DNA of 64,000 bases from Chelonoidis abingdonii (lineage: Eukaryota > Chordata > Testudines > Testudinidae): NCBI RefSeq assembly GCF_003597395.2, contig NC_133777.1:13491917-13555916 (forward strand). The letters run 5' to 3'. This document shows positions 26,110 through 37,735 of this stretch, in pieces (position 1 is the stretch's first letter; each line of letters opens with the position of its first letter). The position numbers were made by a program, and so were the translations under genes. A model generated the notes under the pieces. That model was given only the letters and a program-made list of their open reading frames with translations, was not told the origin of the DNA and ran no database searches.

Positions 26110-26233
26110 TAAGGTGACCAGATGTCCCGATTTTATAGGGACAGTCCCGATTTTTGGGGCTCTCTCTTATATAGGCACTTATTACCTTCCACCCCCTGTT
26201 CCAATTTTTCACACTTGCTTTCTGGTAGCCCTA
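26110..26233. mobile_element. 124-bp hAT-type MITE with perfect 8-bp target duplication
   Basis: The left end TAAGGTGACCAGATGTCCCG and right end TTCTGGTAGCCCTA are imperfect inverted termini. gattcccc flanks both sides exactly (26102-26109 and 26234-26241). The interior has ttttatagggacagtcccga. A second copy, also 124 bp, lies at 54520-54643 in the opposite orientation. Confidence 0.85.
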
Positions 26234-28419
26234 GATTCCCCATTAAGGGGTAGTTTCCTAGTCTCGTGGGGGCTCTGTGCAAAATTAATGCCACTTACTG
26301 CTGCATTGACTTTCAGGGGTGTGTGTGGGAAGTTATGTCTATGGAGGAGACAATATGTGTCTCCACAGCCCTTACCTTTCCCCATGCACTGGGACAGAGC
26401 TGCAGAGACAAAATACTCTTTCTAACATTCAGCTACAGGGGGAATCCCATGGAGAACTTGAAAGCTCAGTGTGACACAGAGATGTGAAGTATTCTGTGGA
26501 TTCTTATTATGTTCGTATTGTATGTACTGAATCTAAACAGTTTAGCACAAAATACGGCAGAGGAGAATCTTCTAGAGGCAAATCAAGCCCCCACGTACGC
26601 TTCTGTAGAGGTACCCCCTGAGAATAGGGGAATTTCTAATTGGGGAAGCTGAGGGTTGGCTTTGGTCAGACGTTTCACCACATCATGAATCCTGCAGCGG
26701 GGGTCTATCAGAGCTATAGAGACTCCTTCAGGTACTGGGTTGAGGTAGTCCTGGTTGATATCTGAGGATTCCCACTTGTGAAGCTAGCGCTGAAATCAGT
26801 GGGAGCCTTTCAAATGGGCTATTTAGGCTGGGTGTTAAGTTCCTGGATTTGTCCAACAGTGCTTAATGTAGGACCTTTATTACTTCTGGATCCCACATTA
26901 ATTAATTAATGCCTTTTAAGGACAAGTATGAGATACAAGATGCAGGCTGTTCTTACAGTAACTTGAGTCTGGCTAATTAAACTAAGGATTTGCAGAGAAT
27001 GGCTCTGCAATTCACTAACATGCTATAAGAAAGGTATATTGATTTAGAAAATCTATAATGCAAAAACACACAGTTTAAGCATTTTATTCTCCAGCAAAGC
27101 CTGATTCAAAGTTAATCAAATATTTTAATTGGATTTATCTGAATCACATAAATAGAGGTGGATAAAGGATTATGCTTGGACTTTCCTTTGAATGTCTAAA
27201 ATTGTATCATGATGAGATAAAGAACTTTATCTTAACTCGCAGTTTTATCTCTGAATTTGGTTGCTTCAGTTGCTTTAAACTGCTCAGATATTTTAGCACT
27301 GTTTTATGATTCTACTTTTGGAAATCACACAAGGTTTCCCTTGAAACCTTGAAATGTAAATTGGAAAATCCAAAAAACAAAGGACCATACACTTTCAAGT
27401 CTTGCTGACAAGCATGGGAATACAGCGGTTAACATTTCAAGTGAGCAAAACAAACTACATTAACTTAACATTATCCACCAGATTTTCAGCCTAAGTCTTA
27501 TCTCTAAATTTTGCCCACAGTATTTGCATCCATAATTGATTGCAGCAATTGTGGACATATTTTGTGCATGAAAATTCGCATTACTCACTCAAGTGCTTGA
27601 CTGGAGTACCCACATTCCTATGTGTGTATACAAATTGACTGCATATCTTGGTTTGTAAGCACGGTCAATTAATTGTATATGTAAAAATGGACACTCAAAA
27701 TGTGAGGGGAGATTTAACTTTTTGCGGTTATGCAATTTATTTGCCAAGTGAAGTTACTGCTATAAATAATAGCATGTTAAAAGTGTGCATACAACAATGC
27801 TGAAAATAAATCATGATCTCAACATGTAAACATCATAAATGACTCTATAGGTGATTTTATGTGCAGAAGTGTGACACACACAATAAATAGCTATTTTTGT
27901 AATGAAAACCCAAAATGGAGGGTTATGTTTTCATCTGATGCAGGCATGTAACGATTATGTGCATGGAAAGTGAGAGGAAGGATTCTCTTGTGATTAAGAC
28001 TTGGGACTGGGACTCTTAAGAAACCTGGGGTCAATTCTCAGCTCTGTCAGAGATTTTCTGAATGACCTTAGGCAAGTCACGTAGACCCAATTCAGGAAAA
28101 CACTTAAGCACATGGCATATCACGCAACATCACTTAATAGTAAAGTCAATGGGAATTAAGCACATGCTTTTAACTCTGCATCTGCATAGAGAGGAGCCCT
28201 ATAGGGTGTGTGGATTATTAAACTCTTAAGAATGAGACTTTGAAAATTCAAATGTTGCATTTTATGAGGTTACTAGAGCTTGGCAAATACTGAAGAAAGC
28301 ATTCAGGATCATACTGCAAATAACACCCACAGGTTCACTATTCACAACTCCTTTTATTGGCTATCCTCAATGTGCAATTTTATTATTTACAAGAATGTTT
28401 ATGGAGGTTAATACTCTCC

Positions 28420-28552
28420 CTGGTTCAGAGGGCCAGAACAAGGGCTATGCACCAGTTAGGTCACAATTAAACCCTGTTCTGAGGATATAAATGGGACTTA
28501 CACTCTGCATAGGCCCTATGGTAGCCTCTGAACACAGCTGAATTTCACCTGG
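28420..28552. repeat. GAAATTCACCC-family repeat
   Basis: Carries the family interior (caagggctatgcaccagtta) and ends in gctgaatttcacctgg. It is a diverged relative of the element at 33277-33422. Confidence 0.5.
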
Positions 28553-28924
28553 AAGAAGTGTCCTTCATACATATTTGGTCAAGCGTCACACTGCCTTGTT
28601 ATTGATACCAATGTAAGTATGTGTCCATGAGAATGTTTGGGACCGAGATGATTTATTCAGTTTCCCTCCCATATATAAAAGTTTCAGCCATCCAATCAGG
28701 GAGCAGAAACAATAGCATGTAACCTATAGTGGTGATCAATCACATAGCAACCAATAGCCAAGCATAAATAATAAATGTGCTAAGTGATAGTTGTTTTGAA
28801 CAATCTGCAAGTGACTGATGAAAATGCTTTACATAAAACACTTGTTGAATAATTTGCATTAACAAATAAATACACACAACTCAAACTCATTGGATTATTT
28901 GTGAATGGCAAAAGGGACAATGTG

Positions 28925-29110
28925 GGTGAGGTCATGTCCTTTACTGGACCATCTTCTCTTGGCAGAAGATACAAACTTTCTGGGGAAGGAAGCAGAGACC
29001 TGAAGAAGAGCTCTGTATAGCTTGCAAGGTTGTACCTTCCACCAACAGAAGTTGGTCCTATAACAGATATTACCTCAATCACCTTGTGCCTTTCATATCC
29101 TGGATCAGCT
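28925..29110 (+). repeat. High-copy retroelement-like fragment
   Basis: Reads gacctgaagaagagctctgt, then caacagaagttggtcctata, acagatattacctcaatcac and cggctataacaacact. It is the same family as 25441, here with a longer 5' part and the 3' end. It lies about 200 bp inside intron 5 from exon 5. Confidence 0.6.
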
Positions 29111-29315
29111 CGGCTATAACAACACTGAAAAAGGGGACTCAGTTCAATACAGTAAATTGTTTGCTGTCAGTAGAGTTTGACCTGCTCCAACAGCTCCCCG
29201 ACAAACCATATTTGTTTTGATTTAAAGGTATATAAAAAGAGACCTCATATTACAATTAAACAATAGGTGTCTCCCTTGTGACATAAGAAGAGGGCAATGT
29301 AATGCATAAAACTAC

Positions 29316-29431
29316 CTGGTGAAATGAAAAATGTCCTCCACAGTTTCTTGTCACGAGTAACATCCCTAATTTCTCTGGTCATATTAACCAATCTGCCTGC
29401 AACAGGTGGAACACGACGAAAATCTAGGATC
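29316..29431 (-). CDS. FAM20C: FAM20C exon 5
   Basis: This 116-bp minus-strand exon encodes [18 protein letters not shown] and then [20 protein letters not shown]. The acceptor is tttcacttccag. The donor reads CAG|gtagtt and lacks the usual G at +5, so it is a weaker site than the others. The exon begins with one base completing Arg from exon 4 and ends with one base completed by exon 6. The motif [10 protein letters not shown] is a family signature. The exon lies about 9.4 kb upstream of exon 6, the largest intron fully inside the window. Confidence 0.95.
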
Positions 29432-29699
29432 CTGGAAGTGAAATAAAGGGGCAGTTTACTTTTAAGATTCTTTAAACAACAACACCTCTGATAATTCCTG
29501 CCTCTAAAAACATAATTGTGATGCAAACTAAAGAGGTACATTATACCCAGAAGGCACCATTTAAATTTTTCTGTGGCCTTCATATTTCAAAGAGCCTCAT
29601 CAAGTTTAAATCAGATCATCCATGGTGCATAGTATACATGCTCAAGATGTACTGTTAAAGATACTTTGTTATGAGTCTCGATTTAGCCTTAATGTATAA

Positions 29700-29835
29700 A
29701 GCATAAGAATGGCCATACTGGGTCAGACCAAAGGTCCATCTAGCCCAGTATTCTGTCTTCTGACAGTGGCCAGTGCCAGGTGCTTCAGAGGGAATGACAG
29801 AACTGGTAATCATCAAGTGAACCAAGCAGAATCAC
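29700..29835 (-). mobile_element. CR1 LINE 3' end, inverted
   Basis: The plus strand begins cataagaatggccatactggg followed by tcagaccaaaggtccatcta, the exact complement of the CR1 3' terminus seen at 18340 and 62340. It is 5'-truncated after about 135 bp. Confidence 0.85.
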
Positions 29836-29884
29836 TAGACGATTAAAAATATGGGCATGCAATGTTTCATGAAAAAATTAAGCA

Positions 29885-30060
29885 ATGTAAAATCCTAGAA
29901 ATCTAAGATACAAGAGACCGGGTTTGCTAGTCCAGTCCAGCTCCCTACCAATGCAGGATTGTTCCCTAAAGGATGTTATCCATTGCTTTTTCACTCCTGT
30001 TTTGAGTGACTCAAGACACAGGGTTCCAATGTCTTCCATTGGTAACCTATTACCCTCATT
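29885..30060 (-). mobile_element. Older CR1 3' fragment, inverted
   Basis: Contains tagtccagtccagctccctaccaatgc and caggattgttccctaaagga, then ggtaacctattaccctcatt. This matches the complement of an old CR1 3' UTR. It abuts the minisatellite. Confidence 0.5.
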
Positions 30061-30424
30061 CCAGGATATCCAGAGAGGCCCAAAAGTCCCCGACCCTAAC
30101 CCTTGTCTGGGTAGCCCTAAGGGCCCCAAACCTAACCCTAAGCCAAGGAAGCCTATAGGCCCCAGCCCTAATGCTACGCAGACTCCAACTCTTACATCAG
30201 GCTGGGTATTCCTAAGGGCCCCAAACCTAATCCTAAATAGAGAGTGCTAGGGGCATCAATCCTAACCCAAGAAAGGAAAGCACTATGGGCCTCAACTCTA
30301 ACCTGGAAAGACCTACAGGCCTTAACTCTAAACTGTGGAGCTCTACAGTCCCCATGTTTTATACTAGGCTGGGGATCCCTAAAAGAAGAGTCGTACGGGC
30401 ACTAACCCTAACCCTAGGTTAACT

Positions 30425-30885
30425 AGTCTTATGGTAAGTCTACACTGCAGCTTGGTGCAAGCTTCCTGACCTGGTAGACAGACCTGTGCTAGCAGGGCTT
30501 TTGCTAGTGCATTAAAAATAGTTACATGGACATCGCAACACTGGTGGAGGTTCAGGCTAGCCACCCAAGTTCAACTCCAAGGTGTAGGGTGGGCTTGAGC
30601 TTGGATGGCCAGCTCAAGCCTCCACCGGGATGCAACATCCCCACTGACTACATGCATCCGACAAAGTGGGTATTCACCCACGAAAGCTCATGCTCCAATA
30701 CGTCTGTTAGTCTAATAGGTGTCACAGGACTCTTTGCTGCTTTTACAGATCTAGAATAACACAGCTACCTCTCTGATACTTAACATCTCCACTGCTACTT
30801 TTGGTTTGTTAGTGTGAACATCACTAATGCAAATTTGTCTACTGGGCTGGGAGCCTTGCTTCCAGGTGCAGTGTAGACATATGCC
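30425..30885. mobile_element. MITE-like element inside the minisatellite
   Basis: The left end atggtaagtctacactgcag and right end gcagtgtagacatatgcc are inverted termini of the GTCTACACTGCA type. The interior (gcttggtgcaagcttcctga...) is unlike the surrounding 36-bp units. It is split by a second insertion (about 30644-30768). I could not find a clear target duplication for the outer element. Confidence 0.6.
30644..30768 (+). mobile_element. Retroelement-like insertion nested in the MITE
   Basis: Runs from about catgcatccgacaaagtggg through cacccacgaaagctcatgct to ctacctctctgatactt. It is flanked by aacatccccactg (about 30631-30643) and aacatctccactg (about 30783-30795), a 13-bp duplication with one mismatch; the exact inner boundaries are uncertain by some bases. 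A target duplication of this length fits target-primed insertion, not a hAT transposase. Same superfamily as 39085 and 45875. Confidence 0.65.
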
Positions 30886-32441
30886 TCGGGGCCCCAAACC
30901 TAAACTTAGACTAGGGTGCCCTATGGATCTCAACCCTATCCTTAGGGCAGGGAGTTCTGAGGATCCCAACCATAATTCTAGACTGGGAATACCTGGGGAC
31001 CCAATGCAAACCCTAGGTTGAGAAGTGAAATGAGACTTAACTCTTACACTAGGTCAGGGAGCTGTATCAGCCCCAATCCTACCCTAGGCTGGGTAGCCCA
31101 CCAGATCCAAGGTCTCGGAGCCCTGTGAGTCCCAATCCTGTATCTAGTTGGAAAAGCGTTACTGCCCCCAACCCTAACCTTATGCCTGGAAGCCTTATCG
31201 CCCTCAATCTGTCCCTAATCCCTACCATCCACTACCATAATCTTAGCTCAGAAAGCTCTATATATTGCAACCCTAACCCTAGGATAGATAGCTCTACCAG
31301 CCCCAAACCCAACGCTCTACCAACCCTGACTCAAACCCCAGGCCAGGAAGCCCTACATGCCCTGACCCTGATCCTTGGGTCGGCAGTCCTATGGCTCCTA
31401 ATCCTAGTCATAACTCTAGAATCCCTACTGGCACAAACCCAACCCTGTATGTGGAAATTTTATGGGCTCCAACCTTTATCTGAGGCCTGGAAGTCCAAGA
31501 GGTTCCAACCCCAAACCTTGGTCTGGAAACCCAACTGGCTCCAATCATTACCCTAATCTAAGATGTCCGATGGGCTCCAACCCCGACTCTAGCCCAGAAC
31601 AGTCCCCCAGTCTCAATCCTAGTGTAAACTATGGTATCCAAAAGGTCTCAAACCATCATCCTAGCTCCGATTGTCACTTATACCTGAACTTTAACTCTAT
31701 CCTGGTGTGTCTCATGGGATCCAACTGAAACCCTTTCCCAGGATTCTCTACAGGTTGCTACCCTAACTCTCTTATGCACTGGTTCAAGAGACTTTCACCC
31801 TACTCCTAAGCAAGAACATTTTATGGCGACCAACTCTGGCCCTAACCCAGGATGTGCAAGAAACTGCAACCCTAATCCTAATCCAGAAAATGCCATGGTC
31901 TCTAACTGTAATCCTAGATTACCAGTAAAACCCACCCATAATCTCTGCTCTGGAGGCTAATAAACCCCAACCCTATGAAATCACCATCTCTTCTCCCCTC
32001 TCTGTTCATCATTTATTTTACTCTTCTCTGAGTGCTCTCCTGTTTATCAATATCTATCTCATATTCATGTGCCTAGAACTAAGTGAAGTAGGACAGGTTC
32101 AGTCATACCAATGCCAAGCATCACCCATGCCATGAGACCCTCTCCATATGCAACTCAAGATCACATTGTCATGTGTAGCATTAGAAGTTTCTCTTTAATA
32201 TTGCCTCTAATTCATTTTGACCATTACTTTTTTCAGGTATCTTCCTCCCAAAGTAAACCTTTGTTTCTAATTATTGTTCCCCAGTTTCATTCTGTTCCAT
32301 TCATTTCTTCATGTAGATTGCTCGCCCTTTTTAGGTTATTTTCTATTTTTAAAGTAACTAAATTTTTGCCAGGCAGGAGGGTTTGGAATAAAATGCATAT
32401 CACATTTATTTTTTCTTTTAAATATTATTTTGTTTTACTTA

Positions 32442-32567
<126 letters not shown>

Positions 32568-33276
32568 TTAGTATTTATAATGAGCAATGCTCAAAAAATC
32601 ACGCCCTTTATTCGAGAGTTCAGTATTGGTTGCTTAATCGAAAGCCCTTAAAAATACTTCATGTGCAAATTATTCACCATACATTAATTTGATCTTTCTT
32701 ACTTCTGTAACAAAATTCTGAATTCCAAGCCTATCCTCCCGCATGAAGACTGCTGTCATAAGTGCTGTTCCACTCAAGATGCTCACTCTATTTAACAAGA
32801 TCTGTTTTATTACTCAAACATTTCATTAGTGATAGCAATGAAGAGAATGTCATTTCATTAAATTATCATTAACTGTAATTATAAAATTTCCAAAAGTAAT
32901 AAAATTTCGCTTTCATCTTTGGCAGTTGTGAAGCTGCTATCTAAAATAAGACTCTTCTTTTGTATTACTTGGACTCAGCAATGACATGTTTTCTTCATTT
33001 CAGAAGAAATGGAACCATTCCAGTTTGACTGCAATGACATATGTCACATTTCAAAGAACATTAATAAGACTGTGCTCCAGAAAAGTGTCAAGAATTTGTT
33101 GTTCCTACATTTTCAGCACAAATAAAAACTGTTTTTTTAAATCCAAAGATAAAGCTCAAACATCAAACTCTGCTAAAAATGGAAAGATCATTACATGTAA
33201 CATAGGGGCAATCTTTGGGCCCTGTGAAGCCAATGGGAATTTTGCATTAACTTCAGTGGGTCCAGGAATTGGCCAA

Positions 33277-33422
33277 GGGATGAAATTCACCCTGTGCAGT
33301 TGACCAGCACAAGACCTATGCCTCAGTTAAGTTCCACTTATACCCTATTTGGAGGACTTAAATGTGATTTAAGTGTTGCATAGATCTTCTGTAGGCCATC
33401 TGCTTGGGGTGAATTTCATCCC
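33277..33422. mobile_element. 146-bp MITE, reference copy of GAAATTCACCC family
   Basis: Perfect 16-bp inverted ends: GGGATGAAATTCACCC at 33277-33292 and GGGTGAATTTCATCCC at 33407-33422. The interior has cagcacaagacctatgcctcagttaag. Flanking bases give no convincing target duplication. It is non-coding. Confidence 0.75.
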
Positions 33423-34561
33423 AAGAAAACTGCCCTATTTATAGGCATTGTTTTTCCTTCTACAGTGTTTGTACAGTACAAAGAAGTCCATGCCTTAAAT
33501 GAAGCATAACTGCAGACACGTAGAGACCATCAACATATTTATTTTTATGTCTCGTATAGTTCAAATTGTGGCTATTTGTGGGCCATAAGCATGCCTACGG
33601 CGGGTACAATACCAGCACTGCAATCATAATTTTCACACATGTGGTCCCCTGCTCAGCAGAAGTGCTGCAGCGTGGCAATCAAATAAGCAATCACCGCTCT
33701 CCATTTGCTCCTGTTGTTGCAAAAAGGCAGTAAAGGATAGAAGCTAGAAGTGAGACCAGGACAAAATAAAACTAACGTTTTCCAGATAGGAACAAGGAAA
33801 AAGGTGAAATAGCCACAGGGACGAATAAAGTTGAGTTGGCTTATGCAACAGTATATAATAAAGACAAAACAGCTAGGTTAGCTGCAGTTTCATTGTACTG
33901 TTTCGTATCAAGTATATGTTGTAACCTCAGTACTGGAGAAATGAGTTTTGACTGTAAATTTTGGGAAAAGGAAATTAATATATTTCTATTGGGCAGAAAA
34001 GGATTTTGATTGTTTATTTTTTTCTGATTTTATTAAATTTTGGTAACTAATGGAAAGAGAAAAAGACACATCTCCAGTATTTTGCAAAGCTTATACCAGA
34101 CACTCAATGCAGCTGATAAGCTTTAGAAAATATTAATAATTAGCTAATCAGTACCATCTGCTTTTTATCTTCTAGAGAGATTAAACATATAATGGTTGTT
34201 ACTTTAAAAAGAAAAATTCTCGACTGAGAAAACAAGTCCCAAATAAAGGGTAGATCTTAATCCTGAAAGTGCAACTATCCACAGAAAACCATCATCGTTT
34301 CTTACTGCTGCATATCTGACATATGGGGTAATCAACTCATTACAAAGCTGCAGGAATAGTATATTCTCACAAATTTCACTTTTCTATTAGCTCCTTGAAG
34401 CTCCAGGCAAAGGTAATGGATATTATTAATTGTAGAATCAGTATTTTTTTTCCTGGAGGCTTAAGCTTGTTCATATGGGTTTCTGTTCTGTCGTTATACA
34501 TTTTCAAATGGCAATGCACCATCCTAAAAGCCATGATCTTGGATATGTAGAGGAGCAAGAC

Positions 34562-34741
34562 CAATGGTGGGCAACCTGCGGCCCGTCAGGGTAATCCACT
34601 GGCGGGCTGCGAGACAGTTTGTTTCCATTGACCATCTGCAGGCACAGATACCCGCAGCTCCCAGTGGCCGCAGTTCACTGTTCCTGGCCAATGGGAACTG
34701 TGGGAAGCAGTGGCCCATGGGACGCAGGTTGCCCACCACTG
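34562..34741. mobile_element. 180-bp hAT-type MITE with perfect 8-bp target duplication
   Basis: Ends CAATGGTGGGCAACCTGCG and CGCAGGTTGCCCACCACTG are inverted repeats with one mismatch. agcaagac flanks both sides exactly (34554-34561 and 34742-34749). The interior is GC-rich (cccgcagctcccagtggccg, then cctggccaatgggaactgtg). Related elements are very common in turtles and crocodilians. The overlapping frames are not genes. Confidence 0.9.
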
Positions 34742-37614
34742 AGCAAGACACTTATGGAAATGCCCAAACGATGGACAGGACACTGAACTCATGGCTAAGT
34801 CTGGACACAAGAGTTACCCATACCTTTTAAATCTTGACTTGATGGCAAAAATAAACTACAGACACTAATTATTTAAAGTCCTGTTGACAGTCTAGCTCAC
34901 CTACAGAAAAACATCTGATCAGCAGAAGTGACCAGCATGCATATTCTGTTCCTGTATTTTCACAGAAATAAACATTGGGTACTTCTTGAATTGGGCCCTG
35001 ATTCAATATAAATCAGAAGGAAGATTTTTCAAGTCCCAGAATTTCTGCAAACCTATGCAGAGCCAAGTTGGGGCAGGCATAGAAGAGCCCACTCAGGGGC
35101 CTAAGAATGAAACTCCTCTCCCAAACAACCTCAGCAGGGTCTTCAAATGACCTCAGTGTCCTTCCTAGCATCAGAGCGCCCCACAAGATCCTAGTGTTCT
35201 CTAGTGACCTACTAGCACTTTATTCACCTTAGCTTGAAGCAATTAGAAAACCTGAGCATCCTTTGGGGCCTGATCCCAACCTAGAACCCACCTGGCTTCC
35301 CAAAGCCTTCATCTGGTGACCTATTGTAATGTCCCATGGTAGGAACTGACTACTGATACTTAAGAAGGAAATGACTACAATTCATATTGTAAACGTCCTC
35401 TTGGGCTGACTTTGATATCCCTCAATTTTATTTAAATGCCTGCTTACAGCTAATTGCAGTACACACTAGCAACTGAAAGGTTTGTTGACAACTCCTCAGC
35501 CACCAATGAGCTGGATGTCACTCTATGTCTCCAGAGAAAGGTGCAAGAAAGTGTGATGTGCGTGACACTAGGTATGCTACAGAATTTAAAAGACCGCCTG
35601 CACCTGGCACCGTTTTTTGACCATGCTTTCTGAAGAACAAAATGGTCAGTCCCCAGGGACTGTGTTTATCTGTGTTACAAAGGCACGAAACATCAACAGG
35701 CGCCCACAATTTAAATATTCTCCTTATTCAAGTTTGCATTATTTATATTTGAATTTATTTTACCAACAATTCAAAACCCAAACCAGTGTGACTATTATCT
35801 GGGGTGTGCAGTCAAATTGCTTGGCAGTGTGGTTAGATAAGAATTCTCTGGGCCAAATTCTATTTGGATTTATACAAGTGTAGAGTCAAAGGAACAAATT
35901 CAGCTCTCAATTACACTGATGAGACCCCATCTAGCCCTATGGATTTACTCTGGCTTTAGATAATTGTAAATGAGATCTTAATTTGTCGCCCAATCTCTAA
36001 GTAAAATGTTGGGAAAGGAGTCCTGATTTTTGAATCTGTTCCAGGTCAATTACAATATTACATGAAACCACACTTGACTTAAACCCTCTTGTAGCATGTT
36101 TTAAAGCAGAATTTCATTTTAAAAGAAATGGAAAAAAACGGTTATTGTTTTTGGTTTATTAAGTGATGGTTATTGAACAAAGACTAGCTCATACAATGAC
36201 AAAAGCAATTAGATATTTGAGCAAACAAACCAAGAAGGTAAGATCTCTGCAGATAATAAATTAAGGATAATGGCAGGAGCAGCTCTGTGCCAGCAATAAA
36301 ATCGCACACCATCCACTATTTCAGGATCTACTTGTTGCAGAAGGTGGGAGAGAATTTTTGGCTGGTCCTCCTATTTTGCAAACAGTTGGAATCCAGTACT
36401 GCTCACTTTGGGGGAAGATTTGATAGATTTCTATAATGACCGAATGGGAAGTTCTGGAGGAGAGACAGCTGGAGTTCTGCTCATTCTGCGTACAGCTAAA
36501 ATTTGTTCAATGGCACTAGACCAAATGAATTACAACCCTAGTAGACGACAGATCAGAACTAGCAACATTTGCAGAGGAGAAACAAGAACTATCATGGAAA
36601 ACCAAAGCCACTGAAAATCCTGAACACAACTGGGAGAAAAAGAAGAACAAAGCAAAAAGTGGAATTTTAAATTAATGGGAACACATATGGTTTTACATAA
36701 GACGAGCTTTATCCATGAACTGACCTAGCAATTCATGCTAAAGAAGGGAATAACTAAAACCATTCAAATTAACGAACGCATCACGGAGAGCTGACTCTAT
36801 TGCTATTATTATTGTTACCACAGGATTTGTTGTTCAAGAACATTTTGACATTTGACATGACAATTTATGTGTGAAAATATTTGCACATCCCCTCAAATTT
36901 CAAAAATGTTAGCATACTCCTGTTTTGGTTCATAATTTTATACCTTAACTGCAATGTTCGTTGTTTCCTGTTTATTATTGGCAATTCATAAAACTCATCC
37001 ACACATTAAGATTATAAAGCAGTCTCTGGCTCATTGGTGTTTTTCAGAGAAAGCTTCTATAGAAACTAAGTCTTAGGCTAGTAATCTAAGGGTAGCTTCC
37101 AAAACCTCTCTCCAATGCCTGGCTGTTACCAGTAGTACTAAAATGCAGCATGCCTGTGGGTTCCTCCTCACCACTCACTAGAATTACATCTAGCTGTCAT
37201 ACTTCTTCAGCACAGACTGTGGTATGTTTTAAATCAGATGCAGGGCAGTCAAAAAGCAAGTTAGATATTACTGATATATATATAAGGGCATACACAGTTT
37301 GCTGACAATTCAGAGACATTCCAGAAGCATCTTTGTATCCAAACAACTGTATTTTAACTAATCAAACGAATCAAAGGACTTGTCATTGGTTTATTATTAT
37401 GGATTCAGAGGCCATTTCTTTGTAAGGAGGTCATGCTTCCTACATGTTTTTTAAAGAAACACCCAACAGGAATCAGCAGAATAAACTAAAAGGATTACAG
37501 AGGACCTGTGGATTACAACAGCATACATCCACAAGGTATCGGTATGGCTGAGTGGCTGGGTACAGCGAATGGGTGTCTATCTCCTTTTGAATGTCATACT
37601 CTGGTTTCAGATGA

Positions 37615-37735
37615 GAATCTGAGCTCTTAAGGGCAGGGACTATATCTAGCTGTTGCACACCATCTAGCGCGATGGGCCCCTTGTCTTGACTGGACATTAC
37701 CACAATACACATAACAACAATAAGTATTTTGGCAG
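37615..37735 (+). repeat. Old SINE/L2-like tail
   Basis: The sequence gagctcttaagggcagggac and then ttgcacaccatctagcgcga with gggcccc and acaataa resembles the tail at 15421-15535 (agctcttcaagagagggctg...). It is an ancient dispersed repeat of the MIR/L2 type; the assignment is tentative. Confidence 0.4.

Larger units (their letters stand above)
30061..31980. repeat. Degenerate 36-bp minisatellite in FAM20C intron 4
   Basis: The plus strand is made of diverged units of the type GGGCCCCAACCCTAACCC followed by TAGGCTGGGNAGCCCTAT. Translations show a 12-residue rhythm (for example GSPRGSNPKPWS, then GNPTGSNHYPNL, then RCPMGSNPDSSP), which fixes the period at 36 bp. Some units contain telomere-like runs such as aaccctaaccctagg (30404-30418, 31269-31283). 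The array is interrupted by an insertion at about 30425-30885. Frames of up to 143 codons across it are by-products of the repeat. Confidence 0.85.

Noticed and set aside
31125..31728. Open frames of 143 and 88 codons with repeating Pro/Asn/Ser-rich peptides
   Set aside because: They follow the 36-bp DNA repeat in more than one frame. The periodic peptide is a translation of the minisatellite, not a gene.
37530..37620. Possible tRNA (ggtatggctgagtggctggg looks like an A box)
   Set aside because: I could not form a cloverleaf or find a proper B box and acceptor stem. It is more likely chance or an old tRNA-derived SINE head.
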